DNA of 64,000 nucleotides from positions 96,760,001 through 96,824,000 of the forward strand of contig JAZHRO010000073.1 of the NCBI GenBank assembly GCA_037157565.1. The letters run 5' to 3'. The translations under genes were made by a program, and so were the position numbers. Source of the DNA: Thalassia testudinum (Eukaryota; Streptophyta; Magnoliopsida; Alismatales; Hydrocharitaceae). The notes beneath the pieces are model-generated. The model ran no database searches. It worked only from the letters and a program-made list of their open reading frames with translations, and was not told where the DNA came from. Positions 33,541-43,946 of the stretch are shown here, in pieces. Within the stretch, counting starts at the first letter, position 1. Each line of letters begins with the position of its first letter.

Positions 33541-34097
33541 GGAAAATGAATATAAGTTGCCGTAACCAGACCTTCTCATTAGATTTATTTCAAGCTTCCA
33601 AGAGGTCCATTGATCACAAAATTTTTGAGGACACTGATAATAAAATGGAAGCAGTGTTTGAGAAGTCTATGTTGATCCAATCTCATTCATCTATGACCAT
33701 TATTGATCTAGATTTTATTGATTCTTATTTTAAGGATAATTATGTGGTCCAAGACTTTCCAGATCAACTAGGGTTTGATTTTCCCCCTTTTCATCTTCCT
33801 ATTTTTTCACCAAAAATATCCACACTAACTTCACCTATCCTGCATCTCACTAACTCCTTTCCCTTCCCTTTTCTATTGGACCTACCACCTGATCCACCTG
33901 AGTTTGGCTTTCATCATCAATTCAAACCATGGCTAGACCTGGGTCCTTTTTCCATTTCTCTATTTTATTTTGATCCCTTTATCTTTACCACTCATCCTTT
34001 TAGGGATCTTGAGGAAGACACTTTTATTAAAGACATTCAAGTGTCCAACTATTTACATGATTTTCCGTCTTCTGTGCATACCTTCACACCCGGCTGA
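33510..34097 (+). CDS. Element B downstream ORF, unknown product
   Basis: 195-codon open frame. Its first residues (MTAANINSHSRKMNISCRNQ) are the tail of the protease region; the family normally continues from here towards RT. Instead it becomes a Phe/Pro/Leu/Ser-rich sequence (for example PFLLDLPPDPPEFGF) with no RT motif. It ends 136 bp before the internal purine tract. It may be a lineage-specific filler where RT-integrase was lost. Function not recognised; coding status uncertain. Confidence 0.4.
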   Translation: MTAANINSHSRKMNISCRNQTFSLDLFQASKRSIDHKIFEDTDNKMEAVFEKSMLIQSHSSMTIIDLDFIDSYFKDNYVVQDFPDQLGFDFPPFHLPIFSPKISTLTSPILHLTNSFPFPFLLDLPPDPPEFGFHHQFKPWLDLGPFSISLFYFDPFIFTTHPFRDLEEDTFIKDIQVSNYLHDFPSSVHTFTPG

Positions 34098-34233
34098 ATG
34101 GTGTAAAAGATAGAACTGGATGGGAGGTAACCCATCATTTTTTCCTACTTTCCTTTTTTTCTTCTTTTTCCAGGTTTTGATCATCCTAAAACCCGACCGT
34201 TCTTCACTAAGGTGATCCCTTTTCCCTCCTAAC

Positions 34234-34270
34234 GCATGAGGACATGGCATATCTTAAGCATGGGGGGATG
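34234..34270 (+). other. Element B internal purine-tract motif
   Basis: GCATGAGGACATGGCATATC followed by TTAAGCATGGGGGGATG. Same order as in A and C; about 1.25 kb before the 3' LTR. Confidence 0.75.
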
Positions 34271-34743
34271 TTTTTAAATTTTGTCGATCGATTTAGGATT
34301 TTCAAAACCTAAAAACGTGCATTTTTCCTTAATTTATTTCCTACTTGCATACCCAAAAAATAAAAATGTGGAAAACTTTTTAAGGAAAAATTTTTGAAAT
34401 CGGGACTAAGGTTGAAAAACTCACTTTTGGTACAATGGGATTTAATCTTTAACAAACTAGGGATGAGGATGTGGATCTGATCATTAGAATTTCAGGGTCT
34501 ATTTTAGACTAGATCAGATATCCTTTTCTAAAATTCCACCTGAACTCATGATAGTTCAGGTGACTTGATCCTATTTTGTAATATGGAAAATATTTGGCTT
34601 AGTTTCTGATTCAAAAAAAACTTGCATGTCTTGAGGAACTTCTTATGTCAATTTTCACACACAAGCCAACACTTAAAAAACTAGAAATTTGAAGAAACTC
34701 CCTTGTTTGGACTTAGTAAAAGTCTGAAGCAGATCATTGGTTT

Positions 34744-35062
34744 GAGTTCCCACCGCTGAGAAGGAGGAAAATGCCTCCTTTGAGGATGCGATGTCAACAT
34801 GTTACCGCCTCGACGTTGCTCCATATCTATATTTCATATCTTTAGACGGAGCATTAAAGCGCATTTTAGGAGCTCAAGTGTCTTGGACGGTTCTCTACCT
34901 ATAGTGTCGGAGCAAGAGCTTGAGTTTGCTTGGAGCGCCCCTTTACACAGCATTGTTTTTTCGGGTTGTGAGCTTTTGGGTGGTGTCATGGACAGTGCTA
35001 TCCCGAAGTATTGGCGCCAGAGCCCCCTCGAGGATTGGTAACGGGAATGATGATCCCAACAC
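34744..35062 (+). other. Element B conserved 3' module, candidate structured RNA
   Basis: Collinear with 20101-20460 of element A. Hairpin AAGGAGG (34761-34767), loop AAAATG, CCTCCTT (34774-34780), followed by TGAGGATG exactly as in A. The block CTATCCCGAAGTATTGGCGC at 34998 is the single counterpart of the three repeats in A. ORFs here (34799-35041 plus, 34834-35133 minus) are in unconserved frames and are probably chance. Confidence 0.6.
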
Positions 35063-35475
35063 ATTTGTTGTAAGACTACGCTAAAAATAAGCATGGGGGA
35101 GAAAAAATAAAGTAATAATAAATAAATTAACACACTCTTATAAATGTTGGCTTTTCACAGGCACGGACACAAGGTTTTAAAGGATTTTGCAAGTTGCGAA
35201 TCAAATTCATGAGCTAGAAAAATCCTAAAAATAAAAATTTCAAGTCATTTGAATTAACAAGGGGTTAATTTGTGAATTTTCTGGAGGATATGTTGATCCT
35301 GTTTTGTCTAATGATTGGATCCAAAAACAAATCCTGATGTTTATCTTTAACAAATCCCATACCTCCTATGTTTAGATCAACCAAGGTCCCTTAATCTTTT
35401 TCTCCTCAAAAGTAGAAAAAAATTAGATTTCCCAAAAATTCTATTTTCCAAAAAAATTGAAGTTTTGCTAAGAGA
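35063..35475 (+). mobile_element. Element B 3' non-coding region
   Basis: A-rich; begins with AAGCATGGGGGAGAAAAAAT (near 35089), a second purine tract. No gene seen. Confidence 0.5.
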
Positions 35476-35510
35476 CTAGCAAAAGATAAGTATGAGGGTG
35501 TGATAAATGC
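35476..35510 (+). other. Element B terminal polypurine tract
   Basis: GACTAGCAAAAGATAAGTAT followed by GAGGGTG immediately before the 3' LTR. Confidence 0.75.
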
Positions 35511-36892
35511 CAGTTTATCATCATTCTTATGCACTAAAACAAACCTATCTCTTATGATTTTACTCTGCAAATGGGTTTTTGGGCTGCATTTAGGCATTAA
35601 CTAGGTTAGGCATGCATTGCATTTTCTTTTGTTGTTTTAATGTGTTTTTGTGAGTGTTAAGGATGAATAGATATACAGATCCCTAAAACCCTAGCACTCA
35701 AGAAAGCAATTAGTGAAAAAGGAGCTCAGACTAGCTGGAACTCAGCTTGATCCAGCTCACCACAGCTGGAACCTAGCTCACGTGGACTAGGGTTAGCTCA
35801 TCCCAGCTCCATTCAGCTAATCTTTGCTGAATGCCAGCTCAAGAGAGCTCATCTTAGCTCACCTTAGCTTAGGTCAGCTCAGATCCGGCTCAACTTAGCT
35901 AAGTCTAGCTCATCTCAGCTCCCATTAGTCCACAGGGAGCTCTAGCTAGCTCAGCTAAGTTGACTGGAGTTCACCCCAACTCAGGTCCAGCTACATCCAA
36001 CTCCACTCAACTCCGGTCAGCTAAAGATGACTTCATTCCAGCTTAGGAAGCTTACGTCCAGCTCCCGGGGACTTAGCTTAGCTCAACTCAGTTGAGCTAA
36101 GCTACCTTAGCTGCCTCACCCAGCTTGATCCTCCCGAGAGCATCGGACCCAGCTCACCTCAGCTCCATTCAGTAGAAGCAGCTTGCTTTAGCTTGGGTTA
36201 GTAGCTAGCAAAAAACTAGCAAGCCAAGCCAGCTAAGGTAGCTCCTTGCAGCTCTCTTCAGCAACCACCAGCTCTAGTGCAGCTCAAGATGACTACCTCC
36301 AGCTCTTCTCCCTGAAAACCCTAGCTCCAAATGCCTCCAACTCTACTCCCTACTAGCTAAGCTAGCTAAGCTACTTAACTTACTATTCCACTTCCATGGC
36401 ACCAAAACCTACTACCCTACTACCTAAGCTCCAACAAAATGACCACGTACTCCTACTTTATTTTGGTGCCAACTATCCCTTCCATCACCACCCTATATCC
36501 ACCATTAAAACCCATCTCCACCCTCCATTTTTTCCCTCCAAAATTGCCTTCTAGAAGGTATTTTTGGAGGGAAAACCAAGGCACCTTTTCATTTCCCTCC
36601 CATTTTCCCCTCCAAAAATATCCAAGCACCCCTTCATTTCCCTCCAAAAAAACACCATAACCACCCCCCTTCCCATCCTATAAATACACTACCCTACCAC
36701 CACATAATTCAAATCCTCCATTAGTGCATTTTTCTACCTAGACCCACCTACACCTACGCCCAAGAAGAAGTAGTAGAGAAGAAGATTAAAGGGGCACATC
36801 ACCAGCCCTTTTGGTGCCTTCTTCTCCCCACACTCTTCAACTTGGACCACGCCAAGGAGGAGGATGTTTGTACTTCAAGGAGGACGGCCAGG
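35511..36892 (+). mobile_element. Element B 3' LTR, left part
   Basis: Collinear with 28266-29653, including the AGCT tract and TATA box at 36679-36686. Interrupted after GGCCAGG by solo LTR H; resumes at 39525. Confidence 0.92.
36888..36892. repeat. Solo LTR H target site duplication, left copy
   Basis: CCAGG, repeated at 39520-39524. Confidence 0.8.
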
Positions 36893-37565
36893 TGATGAGT
36901 CGGCCTGGATAGGTTGTTAATATGATGTTTTTATCGTTGAAATATGTATAGTGGTTAACCTAATTCAGACCTAACCATCTCTTTACAAAATTTTTAACCT
37001 GGCCTAATTGATTTTATCTTGTCACTTTTAGGCCCAGGGTCGAACTCAGGGAAGTGGGGTTAAAGTCGAGTTTCTACGTTTTCCTTAAAACGCGTCTCTT
37101 CCGTTCGTTTATTGTGTTTTTGGTGTTTTTCTTATTTAGGTTTTTTATGGTAATCCTTGTTCTTGAGGCACACCCTCAAAATTGTGTCCTTGGCTTTTAG
37201 CCAAACAGAGTCCCAAAACAAGTCTTGCTACTCGCAAGACGGGGGTACCTGCAAATCAAAGATTATCTTTTCACTTTTATACCTTTTTTTATCTTTTTAC
37301 TAAGAAGGAAGCTAACAGATAGAAAGTAAATATAGTAGCTATAGATATATATTTATATGTAGTATATATATAAAGGGGTGGGGGTGGAGGTGACGATGGA
37401 GTGTAGCACTATGTCGAGTCAGTTGACGTCTAGAGAGACGCAACCAACACGACTATGTGCCGCGTGGAGTGTGGATGGAGGATGGATGATGTATGGGACC
37501 ACGCTTTTTTTGTACGCGTGTATCAGGGAATGTCAGCAACTGGTGCAGATATCCCCGTGATACAG

Positions 37566-38171
37566 CGTATAGTAAATAACGTGAAAATATATGTACATAT
37601 GTATGTATATGAGTAAATATATCTATATGTATATAAATGTATAAGTATATATGTATAGATATATATAGATATATATGTATTATATATATATATATATAGG
37701 TGTATATGTATATATATATATGTATGTATATATGTATATAGCTATGTATATATGTATATAAGTATATATATATAATACTATATAGATGTATATATATATA
37801 TATGTATATAAGTATATATGTATCTAGATATATATATATATGTGTGTATATATATAAGTATATAGATATGTATATATATATATGTATATAAGTATACATG
37901 TATATATATATAAGTATATGTATAAGTATATAGATATATATATACGTGTATATATATATATATATAGATATATTATATATATGTGTGTGTATACATAAAT
38001 ATATAGATATACTATGTATATAAGTATATATATATATATATATATATAAGTATATGTATAAGTATATAGATATATATAAGTAGATATATATATATATATA
38101 TTATATATATATGTATATATATTATATATATATGTATGTATACATAACTATAGATATTACTATGTATATAA

Positions 38172-38215
<44 letters not shown>

Positions 38216-38270
38216 ATATTATATATAGATGTATATAAGTATATATATGTTACTATATATAACTATACGT
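37566..38270. repeat. TA/TATG microsatellite
   Basis: About 700 bp of interrupted (TATATG)n/(TA)n. The 148-codon minus ORF inside it (37453-37899) is Tyr/Ile repeat sequence only. Confidence 0.95.
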
Positions 38271-38277
38271 ATAGTGT

Positions 38278-38421
38278 AAGTGTGTGTGTGGGTGTGTGTG
38301 TGTGTCGGTGAAGATGTGTGTGTGTTGGTGTAGTGTGTGTCTGTGAGTGAGTGAAAAAGAGAGAGAATACGTGAGAGAGAGAGAGCGGGAGAGAGAGATC
38401 AGCAGAGAGAGAGAGAGCGGG
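38278..38421. repeat. GT-rich then GA-rich microsatellites
   Basis: GTGTGTGGGTGTGTGTGTGT-type run to about 38340, then GAGAGAGAGAG runs to 38421. Confidence 0.9.
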
Positions 38422-38813
38422 CTGGAGAGATCGCGAGCGCGGACGATGGCAGCGAGTTAAGACGTCTGCTCGCGGCGGCGGACGTCTGACGCCGCGTCGT
38501 CTGAAGGCGGAGGCGGACGTCTGAAGACGGCGGGTGCGGGCGCGCCTTCGCGCAGGGTTCTGCAGGCCTGCGCGAAGTCGACGAGCGGGCGATGGCGCGG
38601 AGGAGCGAGCGTGGAGGAGGTCAGCAGGTGGTCGCGGAGGGTCGTGGAGGGGGGCAGGGGTTGGCGTGAGGCCGTAGCCGGCCGCTGCAGTGCGCGCGGC
38701 GGCGGGCTACGGGTGCACTGCGAGGCGGACATAACGGAGACGGAGGCGGGGAACGCCCTGCAGACGCGCGCGGAGGCGGTGAGCGACTGCGGGGAAGGTC
38801 GCGGAGGAGGCGG

Positions 38814-38850
38814 GGGGTGCTGCTGCTGCTGCTGTCGGGCTGCTGCTGCC
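38814..38850. repeat. CTG/GCT triplet repeat
   Basis: TGCTGCTGCTGCTGCTGTCG followed by GGCTGCTGCTGCC. Confidence 0.9.
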
Positions 38851-39519
38851 GTGGCTTCAAGCTTCGAAGCTTGGAGCGGCGGCAATGGCGTTAAAGAGAA
38901 AAAAACGAAGCGAGGGAATGCACCACGCCCACCGGCTCGTCGAAGAGCTGGGCGGTGGTGCTCCCACTGTGGTGGTGTGCACCACAGTGGGTTCTCCTGC
39001 TCGCTGGGTGCCTCCTCGACGGAGGGCCGACGTATGGGAGGGGAAAGCGGTGGAGAAGATGGCTGCGGGTTTTTTTCAGCAGCTGCAGCCGCTGCCTCGC
39101 GAGGATGAAGCTGCAGCTACTTATAGAGGAGGGGAGAGTGGTGTGTCGGCTGCAGCAGGGAGAGGGTGTGCGAGTTGCAGCTATAGGGAGCGGCGTTGGC
39201 AGGTAGAAGTGACGGGAAGAAGTGCTGCGGGCTGCTGCATGCAGCTGCGGGAAGAGTGCAGCCGCGGGAAGGATGCAGCCGCGGGAAGGAGAGAAAAGAA
39301 GAAATCAAGAGGAAAAATAAAAAGAGGGTGATTTTGCAAGGAGGCACTTGAAGAAAAATGTAACTATGTAGGCGATTGTTTCACTCCTCTTCCTCTCTTG
39401 ATTAAATGCATGCATGCAAGTGTTTTTACAAATGCGATTACAGGATCCTATTATGCAATGTTAATGCTAGAAAATAGCACAAGAAGGCGTTATTACAGGC
39501 GTGTTTTGAGGTGCAAACA

Positions 39520-39524
39520 CCAGG
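39520..39524. repeat. Solo LTR H target site duplication, right copy
   Basis: CCAGG, identical to 36888-36892. Confidence 0.8.
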
Positions 39525-40213
39525 CAAAGGAGGACTTAGGGTGGATGTCCACCCTTGGAGAGAAGCTTAGGGCATGCCCCCTTAGGGCTTGCTTTGGAGG
39601 ACATCACCTTGGTAAAGAATAGCAAGGAAGGAGTTGGAGGACTCTTTTCAAGCTTGGGAGCTACCAAGCTTGGAGCAAGAAGCCCTCTTCTTCACCATCT
39701 ATCTAGAGGATTTGTGTTTGCTTTTATTTATTGTAATTTTTCTAGTAGTAGAAGCATTCATCTACTAGGCCTTTTTGTAAAACACTTTTTCATTAATTTG
39801 GTTGCCTTCTTTGCAATTTCTTTAGTTGCATTTTTAATTGCTTTGTTTTTAGCATTCTTCACTCCCTCTCCCTAATTATTCTAGGCCTCCACTTGCTTAG
39901 AGTGAGCTTAGGGAGAGGTTCTACTTGCCACTTTAGAAGTAGTATATTGAGTTGAAGTGTAAGTCACTTTCCCGCCACAATTTTGCATGTTGCCTTAATT
40001 TCAAAAACATAAAAATGATATATTGAAAAAGACCAAAAAGAAAGTTGAGATTAATATTCCAAGCAAGAGAATTAATTTTGCAAACATATTGCCTCCTTGG
40101 ACGACCCTAGATACTCCCCCTATCTAGGATATAAATTTAAAAGCGAAAGCGAATTTACACGTTGCAATGACACTAAATTACCTAATTGACGAACCACGTA
40201 TTTTCTGCTATCA
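39525..40213 (+). mobile_element. Element B 3' LTR, right part
   Basis: Collinear with 29660-30348; ends GCTATCA. Confidence 0.92.
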
Positions 40214-40361
40214 CTTTTTGGTGCTGTTGTCGGGGAGGCACGGCTTTGCTATTATTTCTCCTCTTGCTTGAAGTAGATCCCATCCCCTTCTGTTTCTTCT
40301 CTTTCGTGTGTGCAGGAACTATTGCAGGAAGAAAGTGGGAATCTGGAAGCAAGAGCTCAAA
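40214..40361 (+). mobile_element. Second copy of element B primer site and leader start
   Basis: After the LTR the match to B continues through a primer site (TGGTGCTGTTGTCGGGGA, 40219-40236) and the leader to GCAAGAGCTCAAA, equivalent to 30349-30496. A 3' LTR should be followed by target DNA, so this is the start of another B copy (tandem or chimeric) that breaks off into copia RT at 40362. Confidence 0.85.
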
Positions 40362-40929
40362 GATGCATATTGTCATTGCTTGGGTGTCTACTCTATGGTT
40401 GCAGGTTATATGCATATTGTCCTTTTCCTTTATGTAGATGATATATTACTGTTTGGGTCAGATAAGAATTATGAACGAAACTAAGTTATTCTTGAGTAGT
40501 AAGTTTAAGATGAAAGATATGGGTGTTGCAAATGTAATCCTAGGCCTCAAATTCATTCGATCAATAGAAGGGATAACTATTTATCAATCTCATTATGTTG
40601 AGAAGGTTCTTGAGAAATTTTCCAATCAGGACTGTAATGTAGTACATACCCTTTTTGATTCATCAAAAACTCTATGTAAGAACAAAAGTGGAATGCATGT
40701 TTCACAAATTAGATATTCACAGATTATAGGAAGCTTGATGTATTTGGCTAACTGCACTAGACCAGATATTTCCTTCTTCATGTCTAAGTTAAGCAGATAT
40801 GCAAGCTGTCTTGACCAAACTTACTTGGATGCCTTGGGCCGAGTGCTTAAGTACTTAAAGGAAACTATTTCCCTTAGTTTGCATTATGGTAAATATCTGT
40901 CAGTTTTGGAAAGATATAGTGATGCAAGC
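40362..40929 (+). pseudogene. pol: Ty1/copia reverse transcriptase C-terminal half and connection to RNase H
   Basis: Just after the junction the frame HIVLFLYVDDILLFGSD carries the copia RT catalytic YVDD. After a frameshift near 40470, the open piece 40438-40932 continues with ETKLFLSSKFKMKDMG, VILGLKF, YVEKVLEKF, YSQIIGSLMYLANCTRPDIS and LGRVLKYLKET, the thumb and connection of Ty1/copia pol. It runs to YSDAS, where the family has Trp next; here that codon is TAG. The N-terminal half of RT, integrase, protease and most of gag are missing. Confidence 0.88.
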
Positions 40930-41097
40930 TAGATCGATCAAATGGAGAATTCTGGGAGTAATGGTGCTACATGCTATGTTTTTACCCTTGGAGGCAGTGC
41001 AGTCTCCTAGCTGTCTACAAAATAGACTATTTTAGTCTGGTCTACCTTTGAAGCTAAGGTATGTGCTTTGGATACCACTAGAATTGAGGTTGAATGG
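40930..41097 (+). pseudogene. Ty1/copia RNase H, first part, split by chromovirus
   Basis: Continues in the YSDAS frame with IDQMENSGSNGATCYVFTLG and further stops, then FEAKVCALDTTRIEVEW up to the AATGG target site. The remainder is at 50832. Removing the chromovirus and one AATGG restores the expected reading into LKGLL. Confidence 0.8.
41093..41097. repeat. Chromovirus target site duplication, left copy
   Basis: AATGG, identical to 50832-50836. Confidence 0.95.
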
Positions 41098-41114
41098 TGT
41101 AACGAGCGCGTGCC

Positions 41115-41990
41115 CCAGACGTCTTTTAAGACGTCTGGGAGGTGATCACATCCAGACGTCTGACCAGACGTCCGGGATAGTTTACAGACGTCTGGCGAAC
41201 AGTTATGCTTGCACGGGATATTCGTCTGCGCGCCTGTGCGCGCAGACCTGCGATCCTGCCTCTTTCTCTGCAGCTGCAGGCGACTGCGACCGCCTTCTCT
41301 CTCCTCTCCGCGCGGCGTTAAAAGGGGGGCGCGCCTCCCCTCCCGTCTCCACCATCTTCCTCCTTCTTCTCCTGCCTGTGCGCGAGAGCGAGCGGACGCG
41401 AGGGCGCAGCGGCAGCGGCAGCCGCAGTAAGCGCGGAGGAGCTGCGGCGTGCGAGGGCGGGGCTCTGCCGTGAGGGCGAGCTCGCCGGGAGCGGCTTGGC
41501 CGGCCGGCGGAGGGCGCAGGGGGCGCAGAGCGTCGCGGAGAGGGACCTGCTGCGGGCGGAGCAGCGGACGCGCGAGGTGCGACGCAGACGGCGTCGCGAG
41601 CGGAGGCCGAGCAAGGTTCTGATTCTGGAAAAATTTCCAGAATCAGACGTCTGGATTGATAGCCAGACGGCAAGGCCGACGTCTGTAAGATCATACAGAC
41701 GTCTGAAAGGTGAGTTTCCGCTTTCTTCTTCATTCTTGTCGACTGACCGTACTGAGGGAGGGGGGTTGGCTGTGCGCAGGTTCGCTGATTCGTCATCCTT
41801 TGCGAATCAGACGTCTGGAAGTTGTACCAGACGGCAGGAGTGACCTCCAGACGTCCGGAGGGACCATCGGACGTCTTGGATCTAGGCAGACGTCCCCACA
41901 GACTTCTGGACGTCCGGGGAACCAAGCCGAACAGGTAATTCTCTGATCCACCGTTTAAGACGTCTGGAAGGAGTTCCAGACGTCTGATTT
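41115..41990. repeat. GACGTC palindrome array in 5' LTR
   Basis: Fifteen GACGTC hexamers, mostly as CAGACGTCTG, in three clusters (about 41115-41195, 41646-41720, 41809-41990). Some form larger inverted pairs, for example CCCAGACGTCTT ... AAGACGTCTGGG. Confidence 0.95.
41619..41646. repeat. Perfect 13-bp-arm hairpin in chromovirus 5' LTR
   Basis: CTGATTCTGGAAA, two A, TTTCCAGAATCAG, directly abutting a CAGACGTCTG site. Conserved in the 3' LTR (about 48685-48712). Confidence 0.95.
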
Positions 41991-43768
41991 TGCACAGTAT
42001 TGTCTTTCTCGACCCGTTTAGGGCCCGTTTGAGCTTCGTTTTCCGCGATTCGAGTTGCGTTCGTTTCAGAATTTATTCCTCTACCCGCCTACAGTAGCTA
42101 TACACTATTTTGAGACACTCCTTGTGTTTGATCCTTGTGATAGGACCTCGTTCGGTTGCAGTCTTGAGAGTCGCGGAGGCGCGCGGGATTCCCGATCACG
42201 CCCCCATTACTCCCGTTGTACCTGGTAGAGTGGCTTTAAGTATTAATAAAATCTGTTAAAGTATGGAACCATAACTAGAACCTAGGGCATTGCATGAATC
42301 CTAGGAATGAGAAATATATGGAATGATAGCTCCTAGGTGTTGCATGAATCCTAGGGCCGGAAAACTAGATTGTATGATAGATCCTAGGATATGGCATGAA
42401 TCCTAGGATGGAAAAACTAGTGGAATGTATATTACTGCAGTCTTGGAAAAATGGAAAGGAATATATAAGCTGCCTGTGAATTTAATTAACAGCTGCCTGT
42501 TATGAACAAAGAAACATGTTTGAGATCATGGAAATTGAGAACGTGAATCTGGAAAGTGAAACATATGATGTTCGGAAATAAAGAGCTGGAACCCTACAGG
42601 AAATTAGGAGTGGAACTCCTGGAAAGAAAAAGGAATGGAACTGAGATGTAGTTCGTACTGTCTCTTGGGTACGCAGTACCAAGGGAAGTACCTGTACCTG
42701 TTTAGTGCAGAGTGGGGCCAGCCGCCCCAAGGACCCGGGGTTAGGATTGGCCGCTCTGTACCGACTTGTTGGCCCTCGTGTACGTAGTACCGAGGAGAGC
42801 TAGTAGTGTTAGGAGAGTACTAGCTACCCCACGGGCCCCGGGGTTCTGCTAGCCTCCTTCACCGACTTGTTAGGCCCACTAGGGCAAACCAGGGTAGTCA
42901 GGCGAGGGTGCGCGGACTGTGGAGGGGCAAGGCCCCGGTTTGGTTACTGTGGAGGGGTTGGACCCCTGTTACTGAGAGGGCTCTGCCCTGGTTCCGTGCT
43001 GTGCTTTGGGCGCACCCGTTAACGGAAACGACTGACCGCGTGCCAGTGCGGGCTAGCTACCTGTGCGATTATCGCGCGTGCTGTAGTCACCGTTACGTCT
43101 GTCAGTGACCTTGGGGTGGTTGACTGAGGGTAGGATCACCACGGGGGACTCTCCCGGCCAGGAGAACACCACGTGCTACTTCTACTTTTGGAAAAGACTG
43201 CAATCAAGATCGTCCCACGAGGACATCCGAGATCAAGTAAAGGATCTGAGAAGTAAATGAAATAGTGAGAAAAATTGAAAGATGTAAATAAAGGAAGTAA
43301 TAGAACATAACAGCTACTGTACACTCTACTGTTGCCTTTAGTTAGTTTGCCACTCTACTCAGCGTTTGCTGACGTGTTACACTCGTTACCTTTTTCAGGA
43401 CCAGGTGTTGAGCAGCCAGGGTCGGCGGCTGCAGAGGGCGCTGGGCCGAGTAGGGTCCAGTAGAGTTACCACAGCTTTGTACCCCTTTTTGTTTCTGTTC
43501 TAGTGAGTAGTTTCTGTTTCCGCGGTACCTTCTTTACCTGCAGTTTTTGTTATATGATAAATGTTGTTTTACTGTTGTGGTGGTGCCTACTGTAGTAGTT
43601 TCTTTCCTTACTGCTGTACTTTTTTTACTGTTAGTTATATTCATGCTGAATGTGGTTTATTTTACTGTCTTTTGGTTACTTCCTCGTTGGACGACTGGGT
43701 CTTGGGATTAGTCGAGTCGGTCCGGTTCTCGTGTCTCGTAGGGACTCGGGAATCGGGTCGTTACAAGA

Positions 43769-43780
43769 TGGTATCAGAGC
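43769..43780 (+). other. Chromovirus primer binding site (tRNA-iMet)
   Basis: TGGTATCAGAGC, complement of the plant initiator tRNA-Met 3' end, three bases after the LTR. Confidence 0.95.
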
Positions 43781-43946
43781 AAGGTCGTCCCGAGAAGTGA
43801 ATCAACTGACTGGAAAATAACCAATTCACATGTTTATAGCTAGAGTAGCCACCACAACATATCTCTTGACATGAGCTCTTAGAAGTTTTGTTAGGTACCG
43901 TCTGTTTAGAAGCTTTTCATTTTGTTTCGCGTCTCCATTGTAGGAG

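Larger units (their letters stand above)
36893..39519 (-). mobile_element. Solo LTR H (2627 bp), microsatellite-rich
   Basis: Insert in the B LTR with TG...CA ends (TGATGAGTCGGC ... GTGCAAACA) and a 5-bp duplication. No primer site, purine tract or coding domain is present, so it is a solo LTR. The block GGGTCGAACTCAGGG near its left end is the reverse complement of the U5 TTCGACCC block, suggesting minus orientation. Contents: TA-rich microsatellite (37566-38270), GT run, GA run, then a GC-rich part with CTG repeats and GACGTC motifs. The long ORFs (38457-38885, 38611-39108, 38885-39331) are GC/CTG low-complexity products, not genes. Confidence 0.75.
41098..43765 (+). mobile_element. Tekay-type chromovirus 5' LTR
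   Basis: 2668 bp bounded by TGTAACGA ... TCGTTACA, a perfect 8-bp inverted repeat. It differs from the 3' LTR by about 20 substitutions (mostly transitions, by eye) and lacks 27 bp present at 48185-48211, so insertion is recent. The first ~900 bp hold 15 GACGTC sites. A TATA-like GTTAAAAGGG near 41319 is a weak promoter candidate. The 240-codon minus ORF 41203-41925 lies in this GC-rich region and recurs in the 3' LTR; I treat it as compositional. Confidence 0.97.

Noticed and set aside
37453..37899. 148-codon Tyr/Ile-rich ORF
   Set aside because: Pure translation of the TA microsatellite.
38457..39331. Overlapping long ORFs on both strands in solo LTR H
   Set aside because: GC-rich CTG/CGG low-complexity sequence; frames overlap each other and show no family features.
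41115..41195. Regularly repeated CAGACGTCTG considered as a CRISPR-like or satellite array
   Set aside because: Short self-complementary units, irregular spacing, inside a eukaryotic LTR, no spacer pattern.
41203..41925. 240-codon minus-strand ORF, repeated at 48269-48991 in the other chromovirus LTR
   Set aside because: Lies in the GC-rich promoter half of the LTR, Ala/Arg/Pro/Ser-rich, with the C-terminal half coming from GACGTC repeats. Present twice only because LTRs are copies. No domain.
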